Assembly: GCF_009796785.1 (NCBI RefSeq)
Contig: NZ_CP047026.1
Coordinates: forward strand, 1,386,001-1,450,000
Reading direction: 5' to 3'
Origin: Polaribacter sp. L3A8
Lineage (GTDB): Bacteria; Bacteroidota; Bacteroidia; Flavobacteriales; Flavobacteriaceae
DNA: 64,000 nt
Part shown: one piece after another, positions 37,148-47,400 of the stretch
Layout: every line of letters starts with the position of its first letter
Position numbering within the stretch: the stretch's first letter is position 1
Translations under genes and position numbers: made by a program
The notes under the pieces: model-generated
Told to the model about the DNA's origin: nothing
Databases searched by the model: none
Seen by the model: the letters and a program-made list of their open reading frames with translations, nothing else

Positions 37148-38038
37148 TTACTTAATATTTTTCCATTTAGCGCTGTTGTTTGGCGATAATTTTGTGACTA
37201 CTTCGGTTAATCTATCTTGATTTCTTGTAACAACATCATCAGAATACATATTTACAATTTCATCTGATTTAGCATCAAAAAACACACGTATTAAATAATT
37301 ACCAACTGTTTTGTTATAAATACTCTCTAAAGAGATTATAGCCTCTTCCATATTTTGTTTAGCAATTCCACTATTTAAAGAAAACTCATCTAATCCTGTT
37401 CTATGGTAATTATAAATGGCCGTTCTGTATGCGGTAAGTTTTGGTGATAAAAAACTATCAATCAAAAGAAAACGATTTTGTTTTCCTACCACATTTTGCC
37501 AAGAGCCTAAACCACTTTGTTGTGCTTGCAACATTACATTCTCTGCTTCTTTAAAATAAGCTTCTCCACCATTTCTTTTAAAAGTATCTGCATCTGCACC
37601 TAAAACAATATTTGCATAAAAAACAATGGTAGAAATTAAATTGCTATCGTAAGAATTCTGGTTATAAATTAATGGATCGAACTCATTGTATTTAAAGTTG
37701 AATTCGTTGTCTTTTAAATTTAATATTGGTGATGCATACGTAGAACCAAAAACAGGTCTTGTAGATTGCACTTGTAACGTTGCTGTAAAGTTATTAGCGT
37801 CTCTAGAGCTTATAATAATTGTAAATGCACAATCTATTCTTTCTTCTGGTTTTACCTCGTTATTTGTCCATTTAGTTTGATTGATAAATTCTGACAACGA
37901 TTTTTCTAGTGTTTTAAAAACCTGGGTATTTGAACCTTGTACTTGGTTATAATTAACAGTAACCAAGCAATTCAATTCTTGAGCTTTTAGCACAGAAACT
38001 GAAAATATTAACAGAAAAAAGAATATAAGTTTACGCAT
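37148..38038 (-). CDS. DUF4835 family protein
   Basis: This 296-aa protein has a signal peptide ending LKAQ (residue 19), then ELNCLVTVNYNQVQGSNTQVFKTLEKSLSEFINQTKW, the start typical of DUF4835. It probably acts in the periplasm or outer membrane; the function is unknown. It follows coaBC, as in many Flavobacteriia, with a REP-like hairpin in between. In related genomes recN often comes next, but here no recN follows. Confidence 0.85.
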   Translation of the reverse strand: MRKLIFFFLLIFSVSVLKAQELNCLVTVNYNQVQGSNTQVFKTLEKSLSEFINQTKWTNNEVKPEERIDCAFTIIISSRDANNFTATLQVQSTRPVFGSTYASPILNLKDNEFNFKYNEFDPLIYNQNSYDSNLISTIVFYANIVLGADADTFKRNGGEAYFKEAENVMLQAQQSGLGSWQNVVGKQNRFLLIDSFLSPKLTAYRTAIYNYHRTGLDEFSLNSGIAKQNMEEAIISLESIYNKTVGNYLIRVFFDAKSDEIVNMYSDDVVTRNQDRLTEVVTKLSPNNSAKWKNIK

Positions 38039-38059
38039 TTATTTTGTTGTTTACTGTCC

Positions 38060-38114
38060 GGTCGAGCGCAGTCGAGACCTTCTTTTAAACCTCTCGACTG
38101 CGCTCGAGGAGACC
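38060..38114. repeat. REP-like inverted repeat (GTCGAGCGCAGTCGA), copy 2
   Basis: GGTCGAGCGCAGTCGAGACC faces CCTCTCGACTGCGCTCGAGG, giving a hairpin with the same arms as the copy at 14371-14422. It lies between coaBC and the DUF4835 gene. Confidence 0.75.
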
Positions 38115-38121
38115 AAAAATA

Positions 38122-39333
38122 TTAAGATATTTTACGTATAATTTCGTTAATAATATCTTTAGCTACTTCTACTTTCGATTTTAATTCGAACGTTTTTTCA
38201 TTCAAATCTTTATCAATAATAGTAATTTTATTTGTGTCTGTTGCAAAACCAGCGCCTTTATCTTGTAAAGAATTTAAAACAATAGCATCTAAATTCTTAC
38301 GCTTTAATTTTCCTTTTGCATTTTCTAACTCATTATTGGTTTCTAAAGCAAAACCAACTAAAAATTGATTTTCTTTAATTTCACCTAAAGATGCTAAAAT
38401 ATCTTTTGTTGGTTCTAACTCAATTTCTAACGCAGAAGTTGTCTTCTTTATTTTCTGAGTTGCTATATTTTTTGGTCTATAATCTGCAACAGCCGCAGAA
38501 AGTATTGCAATATCTACTTCTTTAAAATAGGCATGTGCTGCTTTGTACATTTCTTCTGCAGAAATAACATCTATTCTATGTACTAGAGAATGCTGTATTT
38601 TTTGATGACTTGGACCTGAAATTAAATAAACCTCAGCACCTAAATTAGCTGCAGCTTTTGCAATTGCAAATCCCATTTTACCAGAAGAATGATTTCCTAT
38701 AAAACGAACAGGGTCTATGGCTTCATAGGTTGGACCTGCTGTAAGCAACACCTTTTTACCTTTTAAAGGTAATTTTGATAAAATATCATTTTCTATAAAT
38801 GACACAATATCTTCTGGCTCTGCCATTCTACCTTCACCAACCAATCCGCTCGCTAACTCACCAGAAGTTGCAGGTATAATTGTATTACCAAAAGATTTTA
38901 ATTTCTGTAAAATTTCTTTGGTTGATGGATGGATATACATATCCAAATCCATTGCAGGCGCAAAATATATAGGACATTTAGCAGATAAATAGACCGCCAA
39001 TAATAAATTATCGCAAGTTCCATTTGCCATTTTAGACATCGTATTTGCAGTTGCAGGAGCAACTACCATATAATCTGCCCAAAGCCCCAAATCTACATGG
39101 TTATTCCACATTTCATTTTCTGCATCTTCTTTGTCGTAAAACGTAGAATGAACAGGGTTTTTAGAAAGCGTGGAAAGTGTAAGAGGTGTTATAAAATCTT
39201 TAGACGCAGGAGTCATAATAACTTTGACCTCTGCGTCTAATTTTATAAATAAACGAACTAAACTAGCCGTTTTGTATGCAGCAATTCCAGCAGTAATTCC
39301 TAACAGAATTTTTTTACCACTTAAAACAGACAT
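38122..39333 (-). CDS. coaBC: Bifunctional PPC decarboxylase / PPC synthetase CoaBC
   Basis: This 403-aa protein has the N-terminal flavodoxin-like CoaC domain (about 1-180: LGITAGIAAYKTASLVR, NGTCDNLLLAVYLS) and the CoaB domain from about 190 (LLTAGPTYEAIDPVRFIGN, HSSGKMGFAIA, then KKTTSALEIELEPTKDIL). It makes 4'-phosphopantothenoylcysteine and decarboxylates it, on the path to coenzyme A, in the cytoplasm. It overlaps the rpoZ stop by one base, so the two are coupled. Confidence 0.96.
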   Translation of the reverse strand: MSVLSGKKILLGITAGIAAYKTASLVRLFIKLDAEVKVIMTPASKDFITPLTLSTLSKNPVHSTFYDKEDAENEMWNNHVDLGLWADYMVVAPATANTMSKMANGTCDNLLLAVYLSAKCPIYFAPAMDLDMYIHPSTKEILQKLKSFGNTIIPATSGELASGLVGEGRMAEPEDIVSFIENDILSKLPLKGKKVLLTAGPTYEAIDPVRFIGNHSSGKMGFAIAKAAANLGAEVYLISGPSHQKIQHSLVHRIDVISAEEMYKAAHAYFKEVDIAILSAAVADYRPKNIATQKIKKTTSALEIELEPTKDILASLGEIKENQFLVGFALETNNELENAKGKLKRKNLDAIVLNSLQDKGAGFATDTNKITIIDKDLNEKTFELKSKVEVAKDIINEIIRKIS

Positions 39334-39653
39334 TATTCTGTTTCTGGAGTTCTAAAATATACTTTTCCGTTTAACCATTCTTCAACAGCCATTGCAGTTG
39401 GTTTTGGCAATCTTTCGTAAAATTTAGAAACTTCTATTTGTTCTTTGTTTTCAAAAACTTCTTCTAAACTATCATTATAAGTAGCAAATTCTTCTAATTT
39501 ATCAACTAATTCTTTCTTTAAATCTCCATTAATTTGATTTGCTCTTTTAGCAATAATAGAAATAGCCTCATAAATATTTTGCGTAGGAGCTTCTATTTCA
39601 ACCTTATTATAAGTAATCGTACTTAAAGGTGCCTTTGTATCTTTATAATCCAT
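39333..39653 (-). CDS. rpoZ: RNA polymerase omega-like subunit
   Basis: This 106-aa protein fits the Bacteroidota omega subunit: NIYEAISIIAKRANQI at 26-41 is the conserved helix, and the tail VEEWLNGKVYFRTPETE is family-like. Omega helps assemble RNA polymerase. It sits between bamD (9 bp upstream) and coaBC, the usual Bacteroidota order. Confidence 0.88.
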   Translation of the reverse strand: MDYKDTKAPLSTITYNKVEIEAPTQNIYEAISIIAKRANQINGDLKKELVDKLEEFATYNDSLEEVFENKEQIEVSKFYERLPKPTAMAVEEWLNGKVYFRTPETE

Positions 39654-39662
39654 AATTAGTTA

Positions 39663-40529
39663 TTATTTCTTTTTTGATTTTTGAACATTCGCTTTCACTT
39701 GTTTTGCAATTATAGCGTCAATTCTTACTTGTTCTTGTTGTAAGGTTGCTAGCATTTTATCTGAATCTTCCATATATTGAGATTCTGGATAATTTCTTTT
39801 TAGCTTATCATAAGCTTCTATAGCATCTTTTATACGTTCAGATTTTCTTCTATCATAACTTTTTAAAACAAAGTCATGAGCTGCTTTTAACCTGTAATAC
39901 AATGCTTCTTCTTTAAATTCAGAACCTAAATAATCTGACAATAAATTATCAAAAGCTTGTATTGCTGCTTTGTAATTTCTTAAATCATATTCTGCTGTTC
40001 TATAATACGTTTTAGCTATTTCGAAAGATTTTTTCTGAAGCTTATATCTTAATTCTTTATAATGCTGATTCGCTTCTTCTATTTTGTCTGAATCTGGATA
40101 GGTATTTATAAAACCCTGAAAAGCTTCTAGTGCTTTATTAGTATCCGTAGGATCTAAACTAAATCTTGGTGATGCCAACTTATAACTATACGCAGATAAA
40201 AAGGCTGCTTCTTCTTTCTTAGAACTTTTAGGATAATTTTTTGCAAATCGATCAAAATAATAACCAGAAATACTATAGTTTTTCTCGTTAAAATTAGATT
40301 GCGCTACCATAAATTGGATACGCTCCATTTGTGGTTTCCCTCTATATGTTGGTGTAATTTTCTCAAACAAACGTAAAGCTTTCCCGTACTTTTTACCTTC
40401 GTACATTTTTACAGCCATTTTATATTGCTCTTCAGATGTACCTTTGTTTAATACTTTTTGATATTCTCCACAAGAAATTAATACAAGTGAGAACATTAAC
40501 AAACACGCTAAATTTTTAATTTTTTGCAT
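39663..40529 (-). CDS. bamD: Outer-membrane assembly lipoprotein BamD
   Basis: This 288-aa protein has a lipobox (SLVLISC, Cys20) and TPR-like repeats through the body (YKMAVKMYEGKKYGKALRLFEKI; FMVAQSNFNEKNYSISGYYFDRF; YPDSDKIEEA). It is the BamA partner that hands over outer-membrane proteins at the periplasmic face. A -7 box four bases ahead of the ATG suggests a leaderless message. It heads the bamD-rpoZ-coaBC-DUF4835 transcript. Confidence 0.94.
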   Translation of the reverse strand: MQKIKNLACLLMFSLVLISCGEYQKVLNKGTSEEQYKMAVKMYEGKKYGKALRLFEKITPTYRGKPQMERIQFMVAQSNFNEKNYSISGYYFDRFAKNYPKSSKKEEAAFLSAYSYKLASPRFSLDPTDTNKALEAFQGFINTYPDSDKIEEANQHYKELRYKLQKKSFEIAKTYYRTAEYDLRNYKAAIQAFDNLLSDYLGSEFKEEALYYRLKAAHDFVLKSYDRRKSERIKDAIEAYDKLKRNYPESQYMEDSDKMLATLQQEQVRIDAIIAKQVKANVQKSKKK

Positions 40530-40533
40530 CGTG

Positions 40534-40541
40534 CAAAATTA
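40534..40541 (-). promoter_or_regulatory. -7 box (TAATTTTG) of bamD, leaderless arrangement
   Basis: TAATTTTG on the minus strand is followed by only four bases before the bamD ATG. Transcription would start at or next to the start codon, leaving no ribosome-binding leader. Confidence 0.5.
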
Positions 40542-40653
40542 GTGATTAAATATGGATTAATAAAACGTTTTTTTAGACAGTAAATTATGTCATATAATAA
40601 TGACACAAAAAACGTGAAAAAAGATTTTATATGCTGCTAAAAGTTTGTTAATG

Positions 40654-41166
40654 TTATAGCTGAGGAGGAGCCGTTACAGTAATTAATTGTTTAATATCAT
40701 TATCAAACAAGTAGAAACCTCCTTTATCGTCTCCAATTAATTTAATTTTATCTAAGATATTTCTAGCCAATGCTTCTTCTTCAATCTGCTCAGAAACATA
40801 CCATTGTAAAAAGTTATGGGTTGCATAATCTTTTTCTTGTAGGCAAATATCAATTAAATCGTTAATACAAGCAGACACATGTACCTCATGATTAAATAAT
40901 TCTTGAAACATTTCTTTAAAAGCACCAAATTCTACCGGAGGTGCATCTAATGCAGATACTTTTGCATGCCCACCACGTTCATTTACAAATTTTACCAATT
41001 TTAACATGTGCATTCTTTCTTCGTCTGAATGTGCATACATAAACTGTGCAACTCCTTCAAAACCTAAAACTTCTGCCCAAGAAGCCATTGCCAAATATAT
41101 TTGAGAAGATTGTGCTTCTACTCTTATCTGTTCGTTTAATGCTTTTTCAATAATTGGTGATAACAT
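40654..41166 (-). CDS. Ferritin
   Basis: This 170-aa four-helix protein of the bacterial FtnA type has ALNEQIRVEAQSSQIYLAMASWAE, the ferroxidase Glu/His set in AHSDEERMHMLKL, and SEQIEEEALARNILDKI. It stores iron in the cytoplasm as a 24-mer. It lies 29 bp after dapA and may be read with it, but a separate promoter cannot be excluded. Confidence 0.95.
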   Translation of the reverse strand: MLSPIIEKALNEQIRVEAQSSQIYLAMASWAEVLGFEGVAQFMYAHSDEERMHMLKLVKFVNERGGHAKVSALDAPPVEFGAFKEMFQELFNHEVHVSACINDLIDICLQEKDYATHNFLQWYVSEQIEEEALARNILDKIKLIGDDKGGFYLFDNDIKQLITVTAPPQL

Positions 41167-41195
41167 ATTGTTTTGTTTTTAAGTTGTTTGTAAAT

Positions 41196-42071
41196 CTAAA
41201 AATTCTTTACAAATTTAGCAATTTTAGATTGAAGTTCTGCACTTGTTTTTACTAAAGGTAAGCGAACATCGTTTTTACAAAAACCTAATTCTTGTAAAAC
41301 TGTTTTAATTCCTGAAGGATTATTCTCTTCGAAGATGTAATCTACAACATCCATCATTTTATAATGAATTGCATAACCTTCTTTGTTATTCCCTTTTAAA
41401 CCATGATTTATCATGGTAGAAAATGCTTTAGGAAAAGCCTGTCCTATTACAGAAATCACTCCAGAACCACCTGCTAAGGCAACACCTAAAGCCAAATCAT
41501 CATCACCAGAAATAATTAAAAAGTCTGCAGGCTTGTCTCTTAATAAGGTATAATATTGTTGTTGGTTATTCCCTGCTTCTTTAACACCTACTATATTACT
41601 AAAATCATTTGCCAAACGCAAAGTAGTTGCAGGCTCCATGTTTTTTGCGGTTCTACCAGGAACATTGTACAAAATAATAGGTAAATCTGTAGCTGCTGCT
41701 ATTGCTTTAAAATGCTGATAAAAACCTTCTTGCGTTGGTTTACTATAATAAGGTGCAACAGAAAGAATACCATCTAATCCTGTAAAATCTCTTGTTTGTA
41801 GTTCTTCTATAACTAAAGCAGTATTATTACCACCCACACCTAAAACTAAAGGTAATCTTTTATTATTTGTATTAATAATAACGTTAATGATCTCTTGTTT
41901 TTCTTCTTTGGTAATGGTTGCACTTTCTGCAGTAGTACCATTGATTACTAAGTAATCTGTTCCGTTTTCGATGTTAAAATTCACCAATTTGATAAGTGCA
42001 TCAAAATCTACACTTAAATCTTCTTTAAAAGGTGTTATCAACGCAACTCCAGTTCCAATAAATTTTTGCAT
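41196..42071 (-). CDS. dapA: 4-Hydroxy-tetrahydrodipicolinate synthase
   Basis: I start this 291-aa protein at MQKFIGTGVALITPF; the longer open frame adds 28 unrelated residues. The family residues are GTTAE (46-50), Tyr135 and Arg140 in LYNVPGRTAKN, and the Schiff-base Lys164 in VGVKEAG. It condenses pyruvate with aspartate semialdehyde for lysine and meso-diaminopimelate synthesis in the cytoplasm. Confidence 0.96.
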   Translation of the reverse strand: MQKFIGTGVALITPFKEDLSVDFDALIKLVNFNIENGTDYLVINGTTAESATITKEEKQEIINVIINTNNKRLPLVLGVGGNNTALVIEELQTRDFTGLDGILSVAPYYSKPTQEGFYQHFKAIAAATDLPIILYNVPGRTAKNMEPATTLRLANDFSNIVGVKEAGNNQQQYYTLLRDKPADFLIISGDDDLALGVALAGGSGVISVIGQAFPKAFSTMINHGLKGNNKEGYAIHYKMMDVVDYIFEENNPSGIKTVLQELGFCKNDVRLPLVKTSAELQSKIAKFVKNF

Positions 42072-42170
42072 TATTCTGTATTTTATAAGAGGTAAAATTA
42101 CAATTTTAAGCTGAATTCCATCACTAAAAAAACAATTCTTACTAAGAATAAACAACTTTATTGTTAAAGT

Positions 42171-42692
42171 TTAATTTTTTAGCTTTTTAAGTATTGTAAG
42201 ATACTTTTTTAGCTCTGCAGTAAATTGATCTACGTGTTCTATGTTTTCTAAAATTTCTAATTCGTATAATTTAGAATTTACGCCAGAAAAACCTGCTTTA
42301 AAAGTTGCCTGAGATTCTAAAACGGCATTTTGTAAATACAAATTAGGTTCTTTAAAATAACCAATTAACAAATCGAATGGTTGTTCTAAAAAACTTTTAA
42401 AATTAGGTTGTATAAAATGACCTTTCCAATTGATATCTTTTTCAGAAAAATGTTTAAAAGAAACTGCATCTGATTTATCGTATTTCTTAAAATTATAAAT
42501 TTTGATATTTCTTACGCCAAGTACCTTTTCTATTTTCGATTGCAAATCTAACTTTAAAGAAATACTATCTGTTGTTAAAATACCTACAGTTTTAATTTCG
42601 TTTTGAGAAACTGTTCTGTTTTTTGCTAATTGTAAGATTTTTTTATCAAACTTTTTTCTTAATCTAGCTTCTTTTATTTTAGACAAACTCAT
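42171..42692 (-). CDS. DUF6913-type conserved protein
   Basis: This 173-aa soluble protein has a basic N-terminus (MSLSKIKEARLRKKFDKKILQLAKNR) and a mixed alpha/beta core (VGILTTDSISLKLDLQSKIEK...; FDLLIGYFKEPNLYLQNAVLESQATFKAGFSG). It fits the Bacteroidota DUF6913 family, often found near dapA; the function is unknown. It follows the esterase-like gene's start region on the same strand. Confidence 0.75.
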   Translation of the reverse strand: MSLSKIKEARLRKKFDKKILQLAKNRTVSQNEIKTVGILTTDSISLKLDLQSKIEKVLGVRNIKIYNFKKYDKSDAVSFKHFSEKDINWKGHFIQPNFKSFLEQPFDLLIGYFKEPNLYLQNAVLESQATFKAGFSGVNSKLYELEILENIEHVDQFTAELKKYLTILKKLKN

Positions 42693-42726
42693 TACTTACA
42701 CGCTCTTAAATTAGTACTCGTAGAAA

Positions 42727-43809
42727 TTATTGATTGTTAATTTCTAATAAAATAAATTGATTTAATTGTTTTCCATACAATTGAAAATTATCATCAGAAA
42801 CTAAAATTAAAGATTGATTTCCGTTTGCTAATTTTGGACCAAAAGTAAGCCCTTCTATGTTATCTACAATTCCGTCTGTTAATTGATTTTTTTCATCTTC
42901 AAAATTTAATAACAATCGCTTTTTAAGCGGAATAAATTTTGTTTCCTTTAATGAAGCTACCTCTAAAACATTGGTAGTTTGCTCATCTAAAACTGCATCA
43001 AAAATTCTTACAATATTTCCATGCGCTCCATAACCACTTTGGTAGGTTCGTTCTATGATAAAAAAATGATTTTCTTTATATTCTAAAATAGACGTAACAC
43101 CGTTTAAATTGATATTTCCTTTTGATGGTTTTGTAATATGTTCTAATTGATACGCAAACTGTTTGGTCGCTTTTTTTGATGTTTTATCAAAATAAGTAAT
43201 TCTTACAGGAGATGATGTTTTTGTAAAAGTAGGCTCTTCTCCGTCTGTTTTTAATGGCGCTTCCATAGCCACCCAAAACCCTTTACCATCTAAACTTTTA
43301 GAAGATCCTTCAAAAACAGCATTGTGTTTTATCTCTTTATTATTGCTTAAACTTTTAGGTAACTCATAAGCTTCTAAAAACTTACCGTTTAAATCGGTTT
43401 TAAATATCGTTGGGCTTTTACCATCATTAATAGAGCCCTCTCCTACAAAATTAACTTCTTGTTTTTCTTCATCTACAAAAATAGATTCTAGATCTAAGGC
43501 ATTATCCTTATAATAAGAAGTTACAGTATCATTTAAAAAAACTACATTTTTAAAATCTACAGCTTGTATCTTATTTTTTTGAATGCTAATTGCGGCTTTT
43601 ACAAAACGAGGATTGTGCGCGTCATCTACAACAAAATAATAGTCTCCGTTTGCATAATCTAAGCCCGATAAACCACCAATAATTAAATGCTGAAAAGAGA
43701 TTGAATCTGCTAAAACAAATTCATCTAAAAATGTTAAACTTGTTTTTTTATCCTTTGTACAAGATACCAAAACACTAATTACAAAAAGAATTAAAAATAG
43801 ATTTTTCAT
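42727..43809 (-). CDS. Esterase-like-activity-of-phytase lipoprotein
   Basis: This 360-aa protein has a lipobox (SVLVSC, Cys17). It has a beta-propeller-like body with FDD-type segments: IGGLSGLDYANGDYYFVVDDA, ALDLESIFVDEE, NAVFEGSSKSLDGKGFWVAMEAP and DNIEGLTFGP. This fits the phytase-like esterase domain (PF13449). It is surface or periplasmic; the substrate is unknown. It starts 24 bp after the YhhN-like gene. Confidence 0.82.
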   Translation of the reverse strand: MKNLFLILFVISVLVSCTKDKKTSLTFLDEFVLADSISFQHLIIGGLSGLDYANGDYYFVVDDAHNPRFVKAAISIQKNKIQAVDFKNVVFLNDTVTSYYKDNALDLESIFVDEEKQEVNFVGEGSINDGKSPTIFKTDLNGKFLEAYELPKSLSNNKEIKHNAVFEGSSKSLDGKGFWVAMEAPLKTDGEEPTFTKTSSPVRITYFDKTSKKATKQFAYQLEHITKPSKGNINLNGVTSILEYKENHFFIIERTYQSGYGAHGNIVRIFDAVLDEQTTNVLEVASLKETKFIPLKKRLLLNFEDEKNQLTDGIVDNIEGLTFGPKLANGNQSLILVSDDNFQLYGKQLNQFILLEINNQ

Positions 43810-43833
43810 TAAAAAAAATATTAAATTTTTTAT

Positions 43834-44493
43834 TTAGGCTTTTACACTCTTAGCAATCATTGCTTTGCAAATAAGATACTGTGCCAAAATATAAGTAGTT
43901 ATCATAGTAATTCTATACACTTCATTGATATCATAAAACTTATGAATTACAAACAAACTATCCGACAATATAAAAAATACGGCTCCTAATATTAACCATA
44001 AGTTTTCTGTGCTTTTTTCTTGAAAATAATTTAATAAAGTAATTGTACCAAAAGAACAAATAACAATTCCGTATACAATTATCGGAAATAACATTTCTCC
44101 TAGACTTTTATTTACTACATAAACGACACCTCCAAAAATAATTAAAAAAGGTATGGAAGATAACACTGTTTTAGTAAAACTTTTTTTTATTAAAAAACTA
44201 AAGGAAACTTTTATAAATAAAGCTTGAGCAATTAAAAAGAAAACTAGTCCGAACAATAAAAAGTCTGCTTTAAAAAGTAAAAAAAGATCTCCCCAAAAAG
44301 AAAAAAACAATGCAGCGGTATAGCCTAAATTAACTTTATTTACTGAGGTTAAATAAACAATTGCCAATGAAATAGTTATAAACGGACTCGTTACAAAAGC
44401 CAGAGTATCGTTAAACAAAAGTCCCAAAATTTGCAATACTGCAATAATTAAAAAAAATGCAGAAGCAGATAATATATTGCTTTTATGTTTCAT
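43834..44493 (-). CDS. YhhN/TMEM86-family membrane protein (lysoplasmalogenase-like)
   Basis: This 219-aa protein is almost entirely hydrophobic, with about eight TM segments. The family's segment FFSFWGDLFLLFKADFLLFGLVFFLIAQALFI and the later FFILSDSLFVIHKFY carry the acidic residues. Animal TMEM86B hydrolyses lysoplasmalogens; the bacterial role is not settled. It lies 3 bp after the ABC permease/peptidase gene. Confidence 0.85.
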   Translation of the reverse strand: MKHKSNILSASAFFLIIAVLQILGLLFNDTLAFVTSPFITISLAIVYLTSVNKVNLGYTAALFFSFWGDLFLLFKADFLLFGLVFFLIAQALFIKVSFSFLIKKSFTKTVLSSIPFLIIFGGVVYVVNKSLGEMLFPIIVYGIVICSFGTITLLNYFQEKSTENLWLILGAVFFILSDSLFVIHKFYDINEVYRITMITTYILAQYLICKAMIAKSVKA

Positions 44494-44496
44494 CTC

Positions 44497-47400
44497 TTAT
44501 AATTTTCTTCTGTTATCGTCAGATTTTGTGTCTATTAATTTATTATAAGGATCTACCCCTACCTCAACGGGTTTTTCATCAACAATAATGGTTATTTTAT
44601 TATTAATTTGCGTAATCTTATGTTTTTGTAAATACAGTTCTTTTTCTTTCTTTTTTCCATCAACCTCTTGTTCTGTAAAAATACCAATATCAATATAATC
44701 TTGCAAAGGCAAAGATAAAATTGGCTTGCTCATTTTTTCTGATTGATAACTTAAAGTATCACCTAGTTTTTCTCCATAAAACTTCTTCCCTTTTTCATCG
44801 TTTCTATATTTAGAAACTTCAAACTCAATATCTACTTGATATTTTCCACTCTCTAATTCTGTAGATTTTACTTCTACAATTCTATTTTTATAAAGTGTTA
44901 TCGTTTCAAACATATCTTTAATTACATATTGTAAAGAATCTGGAGTTACTTTTCTAATATAATTAACCATTTCTACAGAAGTTGTATAAGGTGCTTCTTG
45001 AAACCTCACTTTTTCTACATACTTTTTTAAAGTTGCGTTTAACTTTTCTTCTCCAATATAATCACTCAAAGCATAAAAAACCAACGATCCTTTTTGATAA
45101 CGTATATACCCTTGCCCATCATTATACATTAACGGTTTTTCTCGTTTTGTTTCTAATGTTCTCTTAATTAAATAACCATCTAAAGCTTCTTTTAAAAAGG
45201 TACGCATTTTAGGTTTACCATTCTGATGTTCTAACACTTTTAAAGCAACATATTCCGATAAACTTTCTGATAACATTGTGGCTCCTAAAACATCTGCTCC
45301 TATTACTTGATGCGCCCACCATTGATGCGCTACTTCATGCACTGTTACTGCAAAAGGATAATCTACTCCATCATCATTTGTATCGTCTACATCTGCAATA
45401 AAACCGACACCTTCTGAAAACGGAATGGTATTTGGAAAAGATTGTGCAAAGCTTCCTCCTGTTCTTGGAAACTCTACAATTCTTAATTGTTTATGTTGAT
45501 AAGGGCTAAAGTTTTTAGAATTATAATCTAAAGACGCTTTCATCCCTTTCATCATTCTATCTAAGTTATAATCATGTGGTTTGTGATAGTAAATTTCTAA
45601 ACTAATTCCTTTCCAAATTTCTTTTTTAACTTGATATTTTGCGGAGTTAAATGCATAAAAATTTAACATTTTACTATCCATTTTATAATGAAAATATTTA
45701 CGATTTCCTTCTGTCCATTCTTTTTGCAAATAACCGGGTGCAATGGCTATTTGATCTTTTGATGTTGATACTGTTGCTTCAAAATCTATCCAATCAGAAT
45801 CTTTAGAAATATAGGTATTTCCTAAAGCAGTAGAATCTGTTGGTTGCGGACGTAAATTATTTGGTGGTAACTTGTATTTTTTACGTGTTTTATTGTCTGT
45901 AAGTTCTCCGCCAGAAGAATATCCTAAAGAAGGAAACATTGAAAAATTATTTAAGAAGGTTCCGTTTTCTAAAACAGGAGATTTTCTTTGAAACATGGTG
46001 TTTTCATCACTCTTAACATAAACCGTTAATTGCAAAGAATCTCCTGGTTGTATTTTTTTATCGAACTTGTAAATATCAAAATTAAAAACCGTGTCTTCTA
46101 AAACCAAATTATTTGATTTATTAAACTCAAAACTACTTTCTAATGCATTATGGTTTAAGAAAATGCTATCAATTGCCTTGTCTGTTTTATTTACCATCGT
46201 AAAAACGGCACTCGCTTTATAGGTTCTTTTCTTCGGATAAATTTCTACATCAGCATTTATAGCTACAATTCTTGGTTGTTTATAATTTTCATATTTTTTA
46301 TATGTTTTCTCCCATTTAACAGCATTTAATTCTGCTTGTTTTGATGCTGTATGTTTTTCATCAGACTTTGTTGCCTGATAAATAGTAACTCCCAAAGTTA
46401 AAAAAGCAACTAAAACTATTGCTAAGCTAATTTTTTGAGGTGTTTTAAATCTTGCAATTGCTATATCTACTCTTTCAGAAAAAGAGCTTGGTAAGCCTCT
46501 AACCCAAAATAAAACACTTGCAATTAATAATAAAGTTCCTCCTAAAATCCAATAGATTTTGTACCATAAATATCTAGACAATGCAGAGCCATAACCATTC
46601 ATATCAGAATAACTAAAACCTGGTCCTTCATTGTATTTAAATATTGATAGTTCGATGCCGACTAAACTTAAAAACGGAATTCCGATAGCGATTATCAACA
46701 AAACCAATAAACCTAAATATTGATTTTTAAATAGTGTTTGTACAAATATTGCTAAGAAAGCCCAAATTACATAGTTTAAAAACTTTAGTGCAAATAGCTC
46801 TTTTATATAATGACCAATTTCAAAATTATAGTATCCTTGATAGGCTTGAAACAACATACCAGAAACCATAATTACTGCCAATAAAACCAATTGCATTTTT
46901 AAAATAGCAATTAATTTAGAGAATAATAAAGTCCAATTTGGTATTGGTGTACTATCTACCAAATGATTAATTTTTGCAGTTCTTGCTCTTTGTACCAACA
47001 TACCTGCGTATAAAAAAGTACAAATATTAATTACAAATAAACTAAAAATATTTCCACCGCCTAGCATTTGCCAAGTAACAGGTAATGTATCCGTACCAAA
47101 AATTTCGCTAGAAATAAATAAGGTTCCAAATAACATTAAAAGTCCTACTATAAGAATACAAATAAATGGTAAACTCTTAAAAATATATTTAAAGTCTATA
47201 ATAGACAACCTCCACATTACTTTTAAATTCTGAACAAAAGAATAATTGTGCGTTACCTTTGGTAAGGTTATTTTTGTAATTCCGCTAAAATTAGTTTTTG
47301 TAACTCTTTCTGATTTTGCTTTTCTAAAAGAAAGTGTAACTGCATTCTGATTAAATTTAAAGAATTTAAAAACCAAACCAAAAACTACAGAAGAAATTAC

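Noticed and set aside
42072..42155. 28-codon N-terminal extension of DapA
   Set aside because: DapA proteins start at MQKF...TGVALITPF; the extension is unrelated and likely leader sequence.
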